Shown here one piece after another: positions 1-10,575 of a stretch of 64,000 nucleotides of DNA (position 1 is the first letter of the stretch; every line of letters begins with the position of its first letter). This stretch comes from Neopestalotiopsis rosae (taxonomy: Eukaryota > Ascomycota > Sordariomycetes > Amphisphaeriales > Sporocadaceae). The stretch covers positions 5,642,001-5,706,000 of the forward strand of contig JALGAS010000001.1 of NCBI GenBank assembly GCA_023078685.1, given 5' to 3'. The notes under the pieces were generated by a model, which was not told the origin of the DNA, did no database searches, and saw only the letters and a program-made list of their open reading frames with translations. The translations under genes were made by a program, and so were the position numbers.

Positions 1-233
1 GGTGGGCGAGGTCTTTCGGTTTTCGGCCCCTCTCCGCAGCAGCTAGCTTGGCTTTTCCGGCGGTCCCCATTCGCCGCCTATAATCGGATTTCCTTCCCGG
101 CGCATCGGCGTGATCAGAACTAGGATATCCGAGATACCATCAACAAGTTCAATATTTTATAATTCACCTTATTAGAGGCGACTGATACTTGGCCTTCTGC
201 CTACACTAGTGATCATATCGACTTCACCACAAT
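1..233. other. Upstream flank of the cyclase gene
   Basis: No coding region is recognisable here. The last about 100 bases before the ATG at 234 are A/T-richer and would hold the leader of the cyclase gene. The window edge cuts off whatever lies further left. Confidence 0.4.
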
Positions 234-1411
234 ATGGCAGCACCACCACCAATCCAAAGCAGACCACCCTTCTCCACCTTGCCCCTCGACCCCGAGGGGC
301 CCCCGGGCAACGCCTGGGGCCTGTACGGACACAATGATAAGCTGGGCGCGCTCAACATGCTGACGCCCATGGTAGTGGCGTCGGCGGCGCGGGAAGAGAT
401 TCGCACCGGCGAGCGCGTCTCGCTCGACTGGTCCCTGGACAAGCCGTCGCACCCAAGCTTTGACCGGCCGTCGTTTGGTTGGGCATTGACGAACCGGGCG
501 CACCCCGATGGCGAGCTGCGGACCGTCAATGATGATCACTTGAATTTCAATACCCAGTGTAGCTCGCAGTGGGATGGGTTTAGACATTATGGTGAGAGCT
601 ATGCTGGCCTATTGTTTAAAATGTTAGAAGCTTGAATATAAGGGCGTGCGCTGACTGAAAGGTGGAAATAGGGTATCAAAAAGCAAAGAAGTACTATGGC
701 GGACATACTCAGGGCGAACTGAATGATCCCTCGGTGATTGGCATCGACGCCTGGGTCGAAAAGGGCGGCATCGTGAGCCGTGGCGTCCTACTCGATTATG
801 TCGCCTTTTGCACCCGGCACGCGCTGCCCCTATCGGCGCTCACCTCGTCCTCCATCCCACTGGCGCATCTGCAGCAAATGGCCGCCGAGGCAAATTTGAC
901 GTTTAGGGACGGCGATGTCCTCTTTATCCGCTCGGGCTTCACGGCGGCGTATGACCAGCTGAGCATGGCAGAGCAAAAGGCCATTCCGCAGCGGCCCTCT
1001 CCAGATTTCCTGGGGGTTGAACCTACCGCCGAGGTACTCAAATGGATCTGGGAGTCTGGCTTCGTGGCCGTCGCGGGCGACATGCCGAGCTTTGAGAGGG
1101 CGCCCATCGCCGGCCCGCACACGGCGCCCGGTCTAGCCTGGAAGGGCGAAAGCTGGGAAGAGGAGATGCAAGGCGGTGGACTTCTTCACCAGTGGCTCTT
1201 GGGCGGCTGGGGATTGCCGATTGGAGAAATGTTTGATCTGGAGGCTTTGGCGAGGAAGTGCGAAGAACTCGGGAGGTGGTCGTTCTTTGTCAGCTCCGTT
1301 CCATTAAAGGTATGCTTGTCTCATAGCCACAGAGAGCTGATCATGTCACTGATTCAATTCCAGGTCCCTGGCGGCGTGGCTAGTCCACCGAACGCTGTCG
1401 CGATTTTTTAA
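234..1411 (+). CDS. Cyclase-family (putative metal-dependent hydrolase) protein
   Basis: Three exons, 234..591, 672..1309 and 1364..1411, give a 347-residue protein; both introns are GT-AG and close in frame. The protein resembles the long fungal branch of the cyclase / kynurenine-formamidase-like family (PF04199). Seen directly: the conserved block QCSSQWDGFRHYG at the first splice junction, followed by KKYYGG, a central GDVLFIRSGF strand, and AVAGDMPSFE plus LHQWLLGGWGLPIGEMFDL, where the family places its late conserved turns. The canonical HxGTHxD metal motif is replaced by a WDGFRH version, so the metal ligands and substrate differ from bacterial members. It converges on a sugar-acid dehydratase 88 bp away, so a role as lactone or ester hydrolase in that pathway is conceivable but only inferred. 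Family call is confident; substrate unknown. Confidence 0.85.
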
Positions 1412-1499
1412 GCATTGCAAGGCATATACGTCTTTAGCGAGGATTTAAATTTAGCCGTAGTGTATGATACATTTTCTTGAGATATTTTGTGATCATACA

Positions 1500-2816
1500 T
1501 CACCATTCGCGGATTTCTCCTCCAGGGCCGATGAACCCTGGGCTCACCCAAGCCGTCGCGTCCTTGGACAGCCTACGGACCTCTTCCTCATCGATCTCAA
1601 TTCCGAGACCCGGGCCTTTGAGAATATTGATGTAGCCTTTATCCACCTTCCAGACTTCGGGATTCGTGTGGTAGCTTGTCAAATCTTGTCCAGTGCTGTT
1701 GTAGTGAATGCCTAGACTCATTTCCTGTATCGCAAAGTTTGGGCACGTCAGGTCCACTTGGACACACGCCGCCAGAGCAATGGGGCCTAAGGGACAGTGA
1801 GGGGCGAGAGCGACGTCGTAGGCTTCGGCCATGGCGGCGATTCTGCGCAGTTCGGATATGCCGCCTACATGGCAGACGTCAGGTTGTAGGATATCCACGA
1901 CGCCCTTCTCGAGGAACGGGCGAACGTCCCATCTGCTGTGGAGGCGCTCACCCAGTGCAATCGGGATACTCGTCAGCTTCGACAGAGTCTCGATCCCACC
2001 GATATGCTCAGAAAGCAGCGGTTCTTCGATGAACATTGGGGAGTGCGGTTCAAGCTTCTTGGCTAATTGTTTCGCCATGGGCTGGTGAACGCGGCCATGA
2101 AAGTCGACGCCGGCGTCCATTCCCAATGCCTTGACAGCCTTTACCCTTTCAACGCAGTCATCCAAAGCCGATGGCGAGTCAAGCCAGCCTAGATCCTCGG
2201 TACCGTTCATCTTGACAGAGAGGAAACCCTGCTCCCGTCGAGCTTTTCTGTGACTTTGTCAGTAGATGCACGCGGGACATGACACGTAAATCTTGCGGTA
2301 AAACTTACGCTTGGACTTCGACGTCGCCCGGCCTGTCCCCGCCAATCCAGGCATAGACTTTGAGTGTATCTCTGACCTTTCCACCAAGAAGTTGATAGAT
2401 GGGGACGCCGAGTTTGCGGGCTACAGTTTCCTTTTAGCAGAGTTGTAGTTGCATCAATGTCTCGAGTCTCACCTTTGAGATCCCACAGAGCTATATCGAT
2501 GCCTGATAGAGCGCTCATGAAGACTGGCCCTCCACGATAGAATGTTGTGCGCCATGACATTTGCCAAATATGCTCAATATCACTATCCACGGATAAGTCA
2601 GCTGATATCATATCTCCAATCAAAACAACATGGTACGCACTCTGCTTCATATCCTCTGTATCGTTCAAACCACGCATCGAGGCATCCCTCTACGGCCTGG
2701 GTATGACCTTCTAGTGATGCCTCGCCCCAGCCAACGTTTCCATCCTCGTCGGTGATTTTCACAAATAACCAACGAGGTGGTACGCGGAAATACTCCATTA
2801 CAGCAATCTTCCCCAT
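1500..2816 (-). CDS. Galactonate dehydratase-like enzyme (enolase superfamily)
   Basis: Four exons on the minus strand, 2816..2641, 2582..2473, 2420..2309 and 2247..1500, encode 381 residues, the usual length of DgoD-type D-galactonate dehydratases. Expected reaction: sugar acid to 2-keto-3-deoxy sugar acid plus water. The N-terminal capping domain includes [20 protein letters not shown] and [15 protein letters not shown]. The barrel domain shows the ligands and acid/base residues of the mandelate racemase/muconate lactonizing group: VDFHGR (Asp plus catalytic His), [16 protein letters not shown] and the late [12 protein letters not shown] histidine motif. The protein ends IREW. It is divergently transcribed from a DHDPS-family aldolase that could take its product, which supports a catabolic role. 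Substrate stereochemistry (D-galactonate or another aldonate) cannot be read from sequence. Confidence 0.88.
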
Positions 2817-3548
2817 GTTGGCGAGTCGAGTTCAATGAATTATTGATAGATGTGTTCTTTTGGGTCTATCGTGATAATAAGGTGATATGTCAAAATGTCA
2901 AGTATGGTCAACGTAAACAGTGTTTTCTTTTTGTTGTATTGGCCGTCTGTCTACATCTAGCTGCGAGAACTCATTCTCCATGGTTTGGCGCAAATGTGGA
3001 CTTGCTAGCACTACCGTCCCGCCCAGGTACGCTACCTCGCGGGGGTTATGCATCACACGTGGGGGCAATTCATCGGGGCCTCATTCGGAGACGATCTCTT
3101 CGGAAATGGTCGGTTCGGTTCGTCAGTTGGAGCTGAAAGTTTTTGAGCTATGACAAGCCGTTAGATCAGGCGCCTGCAATCCACTGAAAGAGCCTGACAC
3201 ACAAGCTGTCTCGTACGATCTTGACTGTTTGGTCATTTTTAGCAATTGCTGTCGCTCGTTTTAGCTAGAGCTCCAGCTCCCCTCTAAAAGTGATCCAGCT
3301 CCAGCGGGCCCCATCACGAAAGCTGCATAGCTGAGGGGTTTCGGGGTATAGGCGGCCGAAAACACTCACGTGCCGACCGAATAGACCCATCATGGAGGCA
3401 CCGGTGTTCGCAGCGAGCATGGAATCACGACATTGGAATCGTGACAGAATAAATACATTGATCAAGACTTTTGTACCAACTTCATAGTTTTAATTTTGGA
3501 CCTCTGTTTACCCTTGGAGTGACAATCTTCATTTACACAAATTTCACA
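2817..3548. promoter_or_regulatory. Shared divergent promoter of dehydratase and aldolase
   Basis: This 732-bp region lies between two divergent start codons and has no credible gene. It carries several CGG triplets around 3080-3125, a common feature of Zn2Cys6 target regions, including the TCGGAGACGATCTCTTCGGA stretch. An AATAAATA-like A/T patch sits near 3448, about 100 bp before the aldolase ATG. Co-regulation of the two enzymes is inference from geometry and matching chemistry. Confidence 0.45.
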
Positions 3549-4631
3549 ATGGCTTCCGTCGCAAGTCCGCCCACGGGCGTCTACGTCCCCGTCCCCACCT
3601 TCTTCGCAGAGGCACCGGGTGAACTGCAGCCAAAGGTCGACATCAAGACGCAGACCGAGCACGGCGTGTTCCTAGCCAAGAGCGGCATCCGGGGCCTGGT
3701 GCTCCTGGGCTCGACGGGCGAGGCCATTCACCTGTCCCGCAGCGAGCGCAAGGACCTGGTCGCCGGCGTCAAGCAAGGGCTCGAGGCCGCCGGCTACAAG
3801 GACTACCCCATCATGGCCGGCGTGCTCACAAACGGCGTCGACGAGACGCTCGAGTGGCTGCGCGATTACAAGGAGGCCGGCGCCCAGTGGGGTCTCGTCC
3901 TCGTCCCGGGCTACTTTGGCACTGCTGCCAACCAGGAGAACATCAAGGAGTGGTATACTCTGATTGCAGACAACAGCCCCATTCCCATTTTAATGTAAGA
4001 ATTCATGCCACAAAGAAAGCAATTTACAGATTGCTGACTTGAAACAGATATAACTACCCTGGTGTCACCAACCAGGTCGTTGTTGCACCCGAGACATATA
4101 CAGCCCTGGCACAACACCCCAACATTGTAGGATGCAAGATGTGAGTATAAATCCCGGGGCAGACAGCGGAAGATTCACGGCTAATACTGGCCAAGGTCTC
4201 ACGGAAACGTATCGCATCACGTCCAAGTAGCCCTGGACCCAGAGATCGACCACAAGAAGTTCAAGGTCTACAGCGGCTTCGGCCAGCAGCTCGGCCCCAT
4301 TGTGCACTTTGGCGCCGCCGGCGTCATCGACGGCATGGCCGCCTGGTACCCCAAGACGGTGGTCCGCCTCATGGACCTGGCCGAGAAGCGGCCCGTGGAC
4401 CAGGCCGCGCTCGACGAGGCCCAGAGGCTGCAGTTCGCCGTGAGCCGGGCCCAGGAGTTTATCGGCAAGTTTGGCATCCTCGGCATCAAGGAGGCCGTCG
4501 CCCGCGTCGCCGGCTTTGGCAACCCCGATGTGGCGCGTCTGCCGCTCAAGGGCAGGATGCCCGAGGCCGAGTGGGCCAAGTGGCATCCGGTCTTGCTTGG
4601 AGGTGTGGAAAAGTTGGAAAAGTCACTATAG
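3549..4631 (+). CDS. 2-keto-3-deoxy sugar-acid aldolase (DHDPS/NAL family)
   Basis: Exons 3549..3994, 4048..4141 and 4197..4631 give 324 residues, typical for the dihydrodipicolinate synthase / N-acetylneuraminate lyase family. Motifs seen: GLVLLGSTGEAIHLSRSER (the family GxTGE signature), IYNYPGVTNQ with the catalytic tyrosine, and IVGCKMSHGN with the Schiff-base lysine at the second splice junction. The fungal relative I know is L-threo-3-deoxy-hexulosonate aldolase of galacturonate catabolism (LGA1/GaaC type), which yields pyruvate and glyceraldehyde. Pairing with a galactonate-dehydratase-like gene fits this reaction class. A role in 2-keto-3-deoxy-D-galactonate cleavage is equally possible. 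The ATG at 3549 follows an ACA context and begins the conserved PTGVYVPVPTFF segment after few residues, so it is the natural start. Confidence 0.88.
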
Positions 4632-4762
4632 ATTTATCGAGTTGGCACGTAAAAAAATAGCAAATTCATGATTACACTTGCTTGAATCATGCAACACAAC
4701 ACTGGAATACTTCACAACAATGAGACGATGTCAATAATCCAATATCAATTACGCTGGGTAGC

Positions 4763-5728
4763 CTACTCGACAATCCGTCTAAACCCAAAAAAGGTCTCAA
4801 ACATACGATCCTTCTGACCGGGAGTGAACTCAGAGGTGCTGTATAGATAGAAGGATTAGCACTGGTAACTTTATAACGTGTTGTCAATCGCACATGGCTC
4901 TGGAATCACGTACCAAGTATCGTTAGTATAGGACATAAAGTTGTAGATCGGGTCCAATCCAGCTACATCCGGGCACGTGTCGGACGAGGCGGGACAATCA
5001 TAGACAATCCCGGTGGCCGGAGTGTCGGCAACATAATCGCCGGGCTCATTGCAACCACCGGCAAAGGTGTGGTTCAAACCGAACCAGTGTCCCGTCTCGT
5101 GGATCGCAACATGGCCGTAATAGTATCCGTCGAGCGTCGCATTGGGATGCGGCACACCCGGCATGGTCAAGGCGCTAATCTCGCACAAGTCGGTGTAAAA
5201 GGCCTCGTCGCCCTCCTGCGGCAGAGCACCGGCGACGGATGTTGGGAACGTGCAGTACCCGGAAGCGCCGGGTGACCACGGCGCGAAGAAGTAGAGGTTG
5301 AGCTCATCATAACCACCCTTGCGCGTGGCGTTGAAGAAGGCCTTTTGCTCCTCGGGGTAGTTGTTCCAGGCCGTGCCATTGTACACCAGCCAGCCCGCGC
5401 CCGCCAGGTCGTCGACGAGGCTCTCGGTGGACGCCAACGTCAGCGTGATGTTGTAGTCGGCGTAGGTATCGCGCAGGATGTCCCACTGCGCGGCGATGAT
5501 GTCGTCGGTCACGAGACCGGCATATTCTGTCGTACTGGTGATGTGGAAGTGCACGTCGACGGCGATCTCTGATGGCAGCGCGGCGGCCTTTTCCGAGTTG
5601 GCGGCAGCGATACGTGAAAGACCAAATGACTGTACGGCGCCCTCTTCCTCACCAACCAAGCATCGCGCGCGAGTCGCGGCGACTTGACCAACACCTGCAA
5701 GAACGGCGGCGAGCGCAAAGGATCGCAT
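4763..5728 (-). CDS. Secreted M43-type (pappalysin/MEP1-like) metalloprotease
   Basis: Two exons, 5728..4914 and 4838..4763, encode 296 residues. The first about 18 residues (MRSFALAAVLAGVGQVAA) form a signal peptide. The zinc site is HETGHWFGLNH near residue 211 (HExxHxxGxxH), followed by the Met-turn context NFMSYTNDTC. The cysteine of that segment is rebuilt exactly by splicing, and the last exon adds SEFTPGQKDRMFETFFGFR, the usual end of fungal M43B proteins. Cysteines around CNEPGD and CPASSDTCPD suggest disulfides. The expected role is extracellular peptide or host-protein degradation; fungal MEP1 relatives are secreted during growth on protein. Its 3' end converges on the aldolase. Confidence 0.9.
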
Positions 5729-6431
5729 ACTGTCAGATTCTCAAAAGTTAATACGGATTGCGTATGAAATGATTGCGCATCGTTCATGAACGACAATCGG
5801 TGTCGCACATCTTTTACTTATAGTCGTTTCTATATCGCCATTCATCTTTGGTCGTTTAAATTATATCCGTATTCTGAGGGTTAGCGAGGCCTGCCCCTGG
5901 TCAGTCGCATTGATGTCGCTCCACTTTCCTCGTATTTTGGTGATATTCGCTCAATATGGCAGGTCGACTAGGGTCAAGAGCAACTTGGAGTCGCATAGTG
6001 CCAAGACATCAATACGGCATACGTGCCGAGACTCTATCGCAGATACTACACAAGTATAAACGATCTCTGGTTGATCGTATCATCAGTACTCAAACACGAG
6101 CTGTTTGTTTTGCAAGATACTGTAAACCCTACCCATGACGATTCTCACAGGCTGAGCGCTGTGGTGTCGATACTGAACAACCAGATGCGTGGTTCAATGT
6201 CGCAGTGCAGGTTGAAACCGCGAAAGGTACCGCCCATGTTAATATAAGTATTGCCCCTGCAGCTGCCAGCGACAAAATTCATTCACCGTCATGAAGGAAA
6301 AATGTTCAGGCCAGGGCAACGAAGTGATTGATTTTATCTGCTAGCTCTAAACCGGCTAGTCTCTAAACGTCATAATAGCTTTTGTGTCAAGACTCAATCC
6401 CACGCGCCAAATGCATTCGCATTTACAGCAT
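5729..6431. other. Intergenic, no gene seen
   Basis: About 700 bp between the metalloprotease start and the cyclophilin stop. It would contain the protease promoter and the cyclophilin 3' UTR. Short frames at 5956-6247 show no family resemblance. Confidence 0.4.
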
Positions 6432-7142
6432 TTACAGCTGTCCAGAGGCCTTGATGGAGATGGTACCATCGGTCTTACCCTGGCTGTTGAGGGACTTGGA
6501 CTCCATCTTCTGGATGATCTCCTGGCCGCTGGCGACCTCGCCGAAGACAACGTGCTTGCCGTCAAGGTGAGGAGTGGGGACAAAGGTGATGAAGAACTGC
6601 GAGCCGTTGGTGTTCTTACCAGCGTTGGCCATGCTCAACAGGTAAGGCTTGGTGTGCTTGTGGTTGAAGTTCTCGTCCTCAAACTTCTCACCGTAGATGG
6701 ACTTGCCACCAGTGCCCTTTCGTTGAAAGTTAGTAGGTTACACATGTTGATCAGCAATTATCAATGGGGGCTTAGCGTACGTTACCGCGGGTGAAGTCAC
6801 CACCTTGAGCCATGAACTGGCCAATGACACGGTGGAAGGCGCTGCCAGAGTAGCCGAAGCCCTTCTCGCCAGTGCAGAGAGCTCTGAAGTTCTCGGTGGT
6901 CTTGGGGACATCGCCGTACAGGTCAAAGACGATGCGTCCCCAGTCCTCCTGGGAGCCCGAGGCTTCAAGAATGGTCAGCATACGATGGCTATTGGGGAGA
7001 GGCAAGCGAAGACCTACGGCTCTTGTAGGCAATGTCGAAATATGTTTGGACCTGTCATACCGAGTTACGTCAGTCAATAGCTCTGGCTAGCTTCAGGTGG
7101 ATGCTGGTGGGTGCTTTGGGGTGACAGCTGGTTACTTACCAT
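6432..7142 (-). CDS. cypA: Cyclophilin A-type peptidyl-prolyl cis-trans isomerase
   Basis: Four coding exons, 7142..7140, 7051..7018, 6962..6781 and 6716..6432, give 167 residues, normal for cytosolic cyclophilin A. The first coding exon is only the ATG; the GTAAGT donor follows it immediately. Family signatures present: [60 protein letters not shown] and [12 protein letters not shown]. Together these supply the active-site Arg, Phe, Met, Gln and His residues and the cyclosporin-pocket tryptophan region. It catalyses proline isomerisation during folding and would be the cyclosporin A receptor. The segment between YFDIAYKS and [10 protein letters not shown] (PSGSQEDW) is slightly longer than the shortest family members. 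This is a housekeeping gene. Confidence 0.95.
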
Positions 7143-9606
7143 TTTGACGATGTGTTCTGTTTCTCACAGTAGGCTGCTTGTCTTTCTGTGTGAATTGATT
7201 GTGATGATGTTAAGTTCAAGTTCGGAAAAGTGCAGAAGATGGAAAAGGAACTACGATCAGATCTGAGACAGGCGGCTTCCAGATTTATGAGCCCCACGAT
7301 AGCTCCAAGCTCTGCTGCAAGGTTCGTTCCTTCCTTGCGTACCTTTTTGGCTTTAGGGTTTCTTTCCTCCCTTTGAGATCACCAAACATGCTTCACCTGT
7401 GCCTTGGCCCACAAGTCGGTGAGCAGATCGCTTTGCATTCCTCAATCAGATTGGCTAGAATCAGTGGTACATTATGCAGGTCAGAGACAATGTTGTGAGG
7501 CGGGAGCTTTTTTGACATCATCTCGCCCCGCGCGGGGCCGTGCCTTCCTTCCACTGGGTGGATTGAGGGGCAAGAGGGGTAGCAAGTACGTAAATGTAGC
7601 TTGTAGCCGGTAGCCTACTGAGCTTACCTGACCTAGGGCTGCAGTAGATGCTAAAACAAGACAATTGTAGCCCTTCCGGAAGGCGCAAGCATTCCAGATT
7701 CTTCCATGAAATCGAGCTGGTAGATGGACGACGGCCAACCAAAAGTCCTACTGCTAGCACGCTCCAAGGGTTGAATGTCCATGCAAAGACACGTTGAGCG
7801 ACCTTCAGCGACTTCTGGAGACAACATGGGACGAGTCCTTTCTGCTCCCCGTCAGACATTGGTATAGTCGATCAGGGGCGGCGGGGCTGAATGATGAAGC
7901 TAACAACTGTAGCTGCTGTGCACCATACGTGTACATACCAATCAACCCAGGTGGCACAGTGGGTATCTACTGCTATGTGCTCATTCACCTAACTCTGCTA
8001 GGTGGGCCCGGTAGCAGCAGCTTTGTTTCTACCCGGACCTCCAAGCTGGATTGAAGTTATTTACAGGTCAGTCAAGCTCGTTGAAACGAAACAAGCCGTA
8101 AGGGTTCGTTGAATGCCAACTACGAAGCCTTGCATGTGTTGCAAGATAGGTAGGTATCCGAGCTAAATGCCTACAAAGTAGAACGCATGTTCCGCTGTGG
8201 GTATCTCGGCATATGTGCCACGCACAAAGTCGGCAACTTACTCTTCATGGGTTTGACAGGCATGTCCGGTACTTCGAGTCGTGGCAGCGCAGAGAGGCGC
8301 AGCCAGATTCCATTAAACACCGACTCGCCCAATGATCTTCGATTGTTGTTGACATTTGCCCGGGATCTCGAGTTCATCTACTCTGTACATGTCAGACCCG
8401 TACAGCCAAGCAAAGTAAGATCATGGCTGATACTATCAGAGCACATAGCTATATAGGCACAAAGGTATCATTTTGAGAGCGGTTTATGTACGTCGATGGA
8501 ATGAGCAGAAAAGAACACGAACAACAGCTCCGCTGCAGCTGGAGAAGCTTACATGATACAAGTATGATCCCAACAAGCTGACCTAAGTAAGGACGTACAT
8601 AGTATGGTAATATTCTGAGACTGCCGCGTTCGGCTCGGGAATCGCAGATGTTACATATTCCACAGATACTGAAAACGATTATTCTCACTTAATGTAACAG
8701 TGACTTCTCAGGCAAAAGCTGTTAGGAGAGCTTAAAAATTGCGGAAGCCCAAAACATGCTTGATAAAACGGTTAGTAAAAATGACACGCCACAAGTGGCT
8801 GAAGCAAGTGGCTGCCCGTCATAGATACTATCGGGTACACGAGAATGGCTTTAGCTGCCTCTGTGCCTTAATTGAATTTGTGAGAGAATCATCTCTGATA
8901 TTATCTCTAGTTACTTCGATGCGTTTTATTTTTGTCATGGAAGCAACCGTCGGATTGGTCTTCAATATTTGTTTACAGAAATCCCAACGCTATGCACATG
9001 ACATTCTGGCAATCTCACAGGCTTTGGTTAGAAAGGCCTTCTTCACAAATATGACCCGACTGAATTGACGCCAGCATCTCCAACGCAATATAGAAACTAA
9101 TTGTACGCACTCTAAAGTCTGAAACATAACGGCGACTGACTGTTCATTCGACCACTTGAGGACTGTTAATAAGGATTTTTCAGCCCAACTTTGATAGATT
9201 CCTCCATGGGGGTTAATTACATGGTAATTTCATTCGTGACTGTGTGTGCGCGAAATGACAGGGCCGATCATTCCCATCTGGCTGGGGCTAGGCTTAATAT
9301 TCGTATAACGGTTTTGATATGATGTTCCAAAATTATATGCACTTCGAATATCCTGCTTTTAGTCTTCTGCGGAGCGGAAATGAGGTTCTGCTGATGAGTT
9401 AGTAATGGAAGGCAATACATTGGAGAGATAGTCAAGCACTTACCAGATATTATTGCATTGTAAGGCTCTAGTTTCTATGTGCAGTGCGGGTAACATTATG
9501 CGGACACAACATGACTTTGATCAGATGATCAAGAATCGGGGTATCCAGCGAAAAACCAATAATCAAGTTGGAGGGCCCTTCCCGAAAGCCCATTACAAGC
9601 AGCATT
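7143..9606. other. 2.5-kb region without a recognisable gene
   Basis: Only short unsupported frames are present on both strands. The first about 200 bases carry the cyclophilin promoter. The rest has no long frame, no splice-linked protein similarity that I recognise, and no repeat above background apart from scattered TAGGTA motifs. A long non-coding RNA or decayed DNA cannot be excluded. Confidence 0.35.
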
Positions 9607-10184
9607 CTAAAGATTCTCCTTGGCGCTCTTCCCGATACCGCTGGGAGCTGCTGTCCATGCGGCGGCGGCTCCGTTCCCCCAAGAGTTCCCCTCCTTCTCG
9701 GCCATCTCGCCGAGACGGGCAAAGAATTGGCTGCTGGCTCCACTGTCAACGAACTCGCGAATGCGCACAATCTTGCTGCCGTCAGGCGTGAAGTTGAACA
9801 TCATAACATATTCATTGTTGTACGGGCCGATGGGCGTGTCGGCTGTCGAGTGCACCGACATTGCGATCTTGTTGTTGGCTTCGTCTTCAAACACGTCGTC
9901 CACGGTGACAGTAAAGTTGCGGAAGAGTGGCATCACGGCGCCAAAGGCCGCACGATACGTGGCGTTGTCCATGGGCTGGCGCTTGAGGGATGCTGCGCAG
10001 ACAAGTGTTGGTCTCTGGTTCTCACATGCAGAATCATCACAGAGGGGACGAGGGAAACAACACTCGACTTACTGGGAAGTACTTGCTGTACACATGACTC
10101 ATCACGGTACGCCATGATGGCGTCGATGGTCCATTTGTTATAGCCCTCGATGGCCTGGAAAGCTACCTCACGGCGCTTAGACAT
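9607..10184 (-). CDS. NTF2/SnoaL-fold protein
   Basis: Two exons, 10184..10073 and 9992..9607, encode 165 residues. The pattern is typical of SnoaL-like NTF2-fold proteins: an N-terminal helix pair (REVAFQAIEGYNKWTIDAIMAYRDESC), a second helix (NATYRAAFGAVMPLFRNF), then beta strands TVTVDDVFEDEANNKIAMSVHSTADTP, NEYVMMFNFTPDGSKIVRIREFVDS and a closing helix SSQFFARLGEMAEKEG. Such proteins act as small-molecule isomerases or cyclases, or as binding folds, often near secondary-metabolism genes. No catalytic Asp/His pair can be assigned with confidence. There is no signal peptide. The neighbour on the right is the SNF2 gene on the same strand; no functional link is visible. Confidence 0.75.
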
Positions 10185-10575
10185 GGTGTAAAATAGACAA
10201 ATGAAGAATGTAATAAAGAGCAAAGGCAGATTTCTATGAATGTTTTGCTTGAACTTTTGGAAAGAGTTTGCTCATAAGAGATCCAACTGCTCTAGAATAC
10301 GAGTGCGGATCCATACCTCGGTCAGAATAAGATGTGCGTGGGGTGGGCTTGTGAAGGTACGATTAGGTTAATCGACTAACCTAGGAGGGTATCGAAACAG
10401 GGGGTTTATCTTTAAATGTTCCAGCGGGGCAGCGGCCAGCCCAGCCCACCGGCCTGTAGCCACATTGAGTCAACTGTAGCAGTTGTGAACGGAGCTCTAA
10501 TTTCCATCTTCCATCCTCATCATCTGTCCACCCAGTTCCACAGGCTTGAAATTATGCTCCGGAGTGATGAATGAA
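10185..10575. other. Intergenic between the NTF2-fold gene and the SNF2 gene
   Basis: About 390 bp holding the promoter of the NTF2-fold gene and the likely 3' UTR of the SNF2 gene. The last SNF2 exon is not firmly fixed, so part of this could be coding. Confidence 0.35.
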
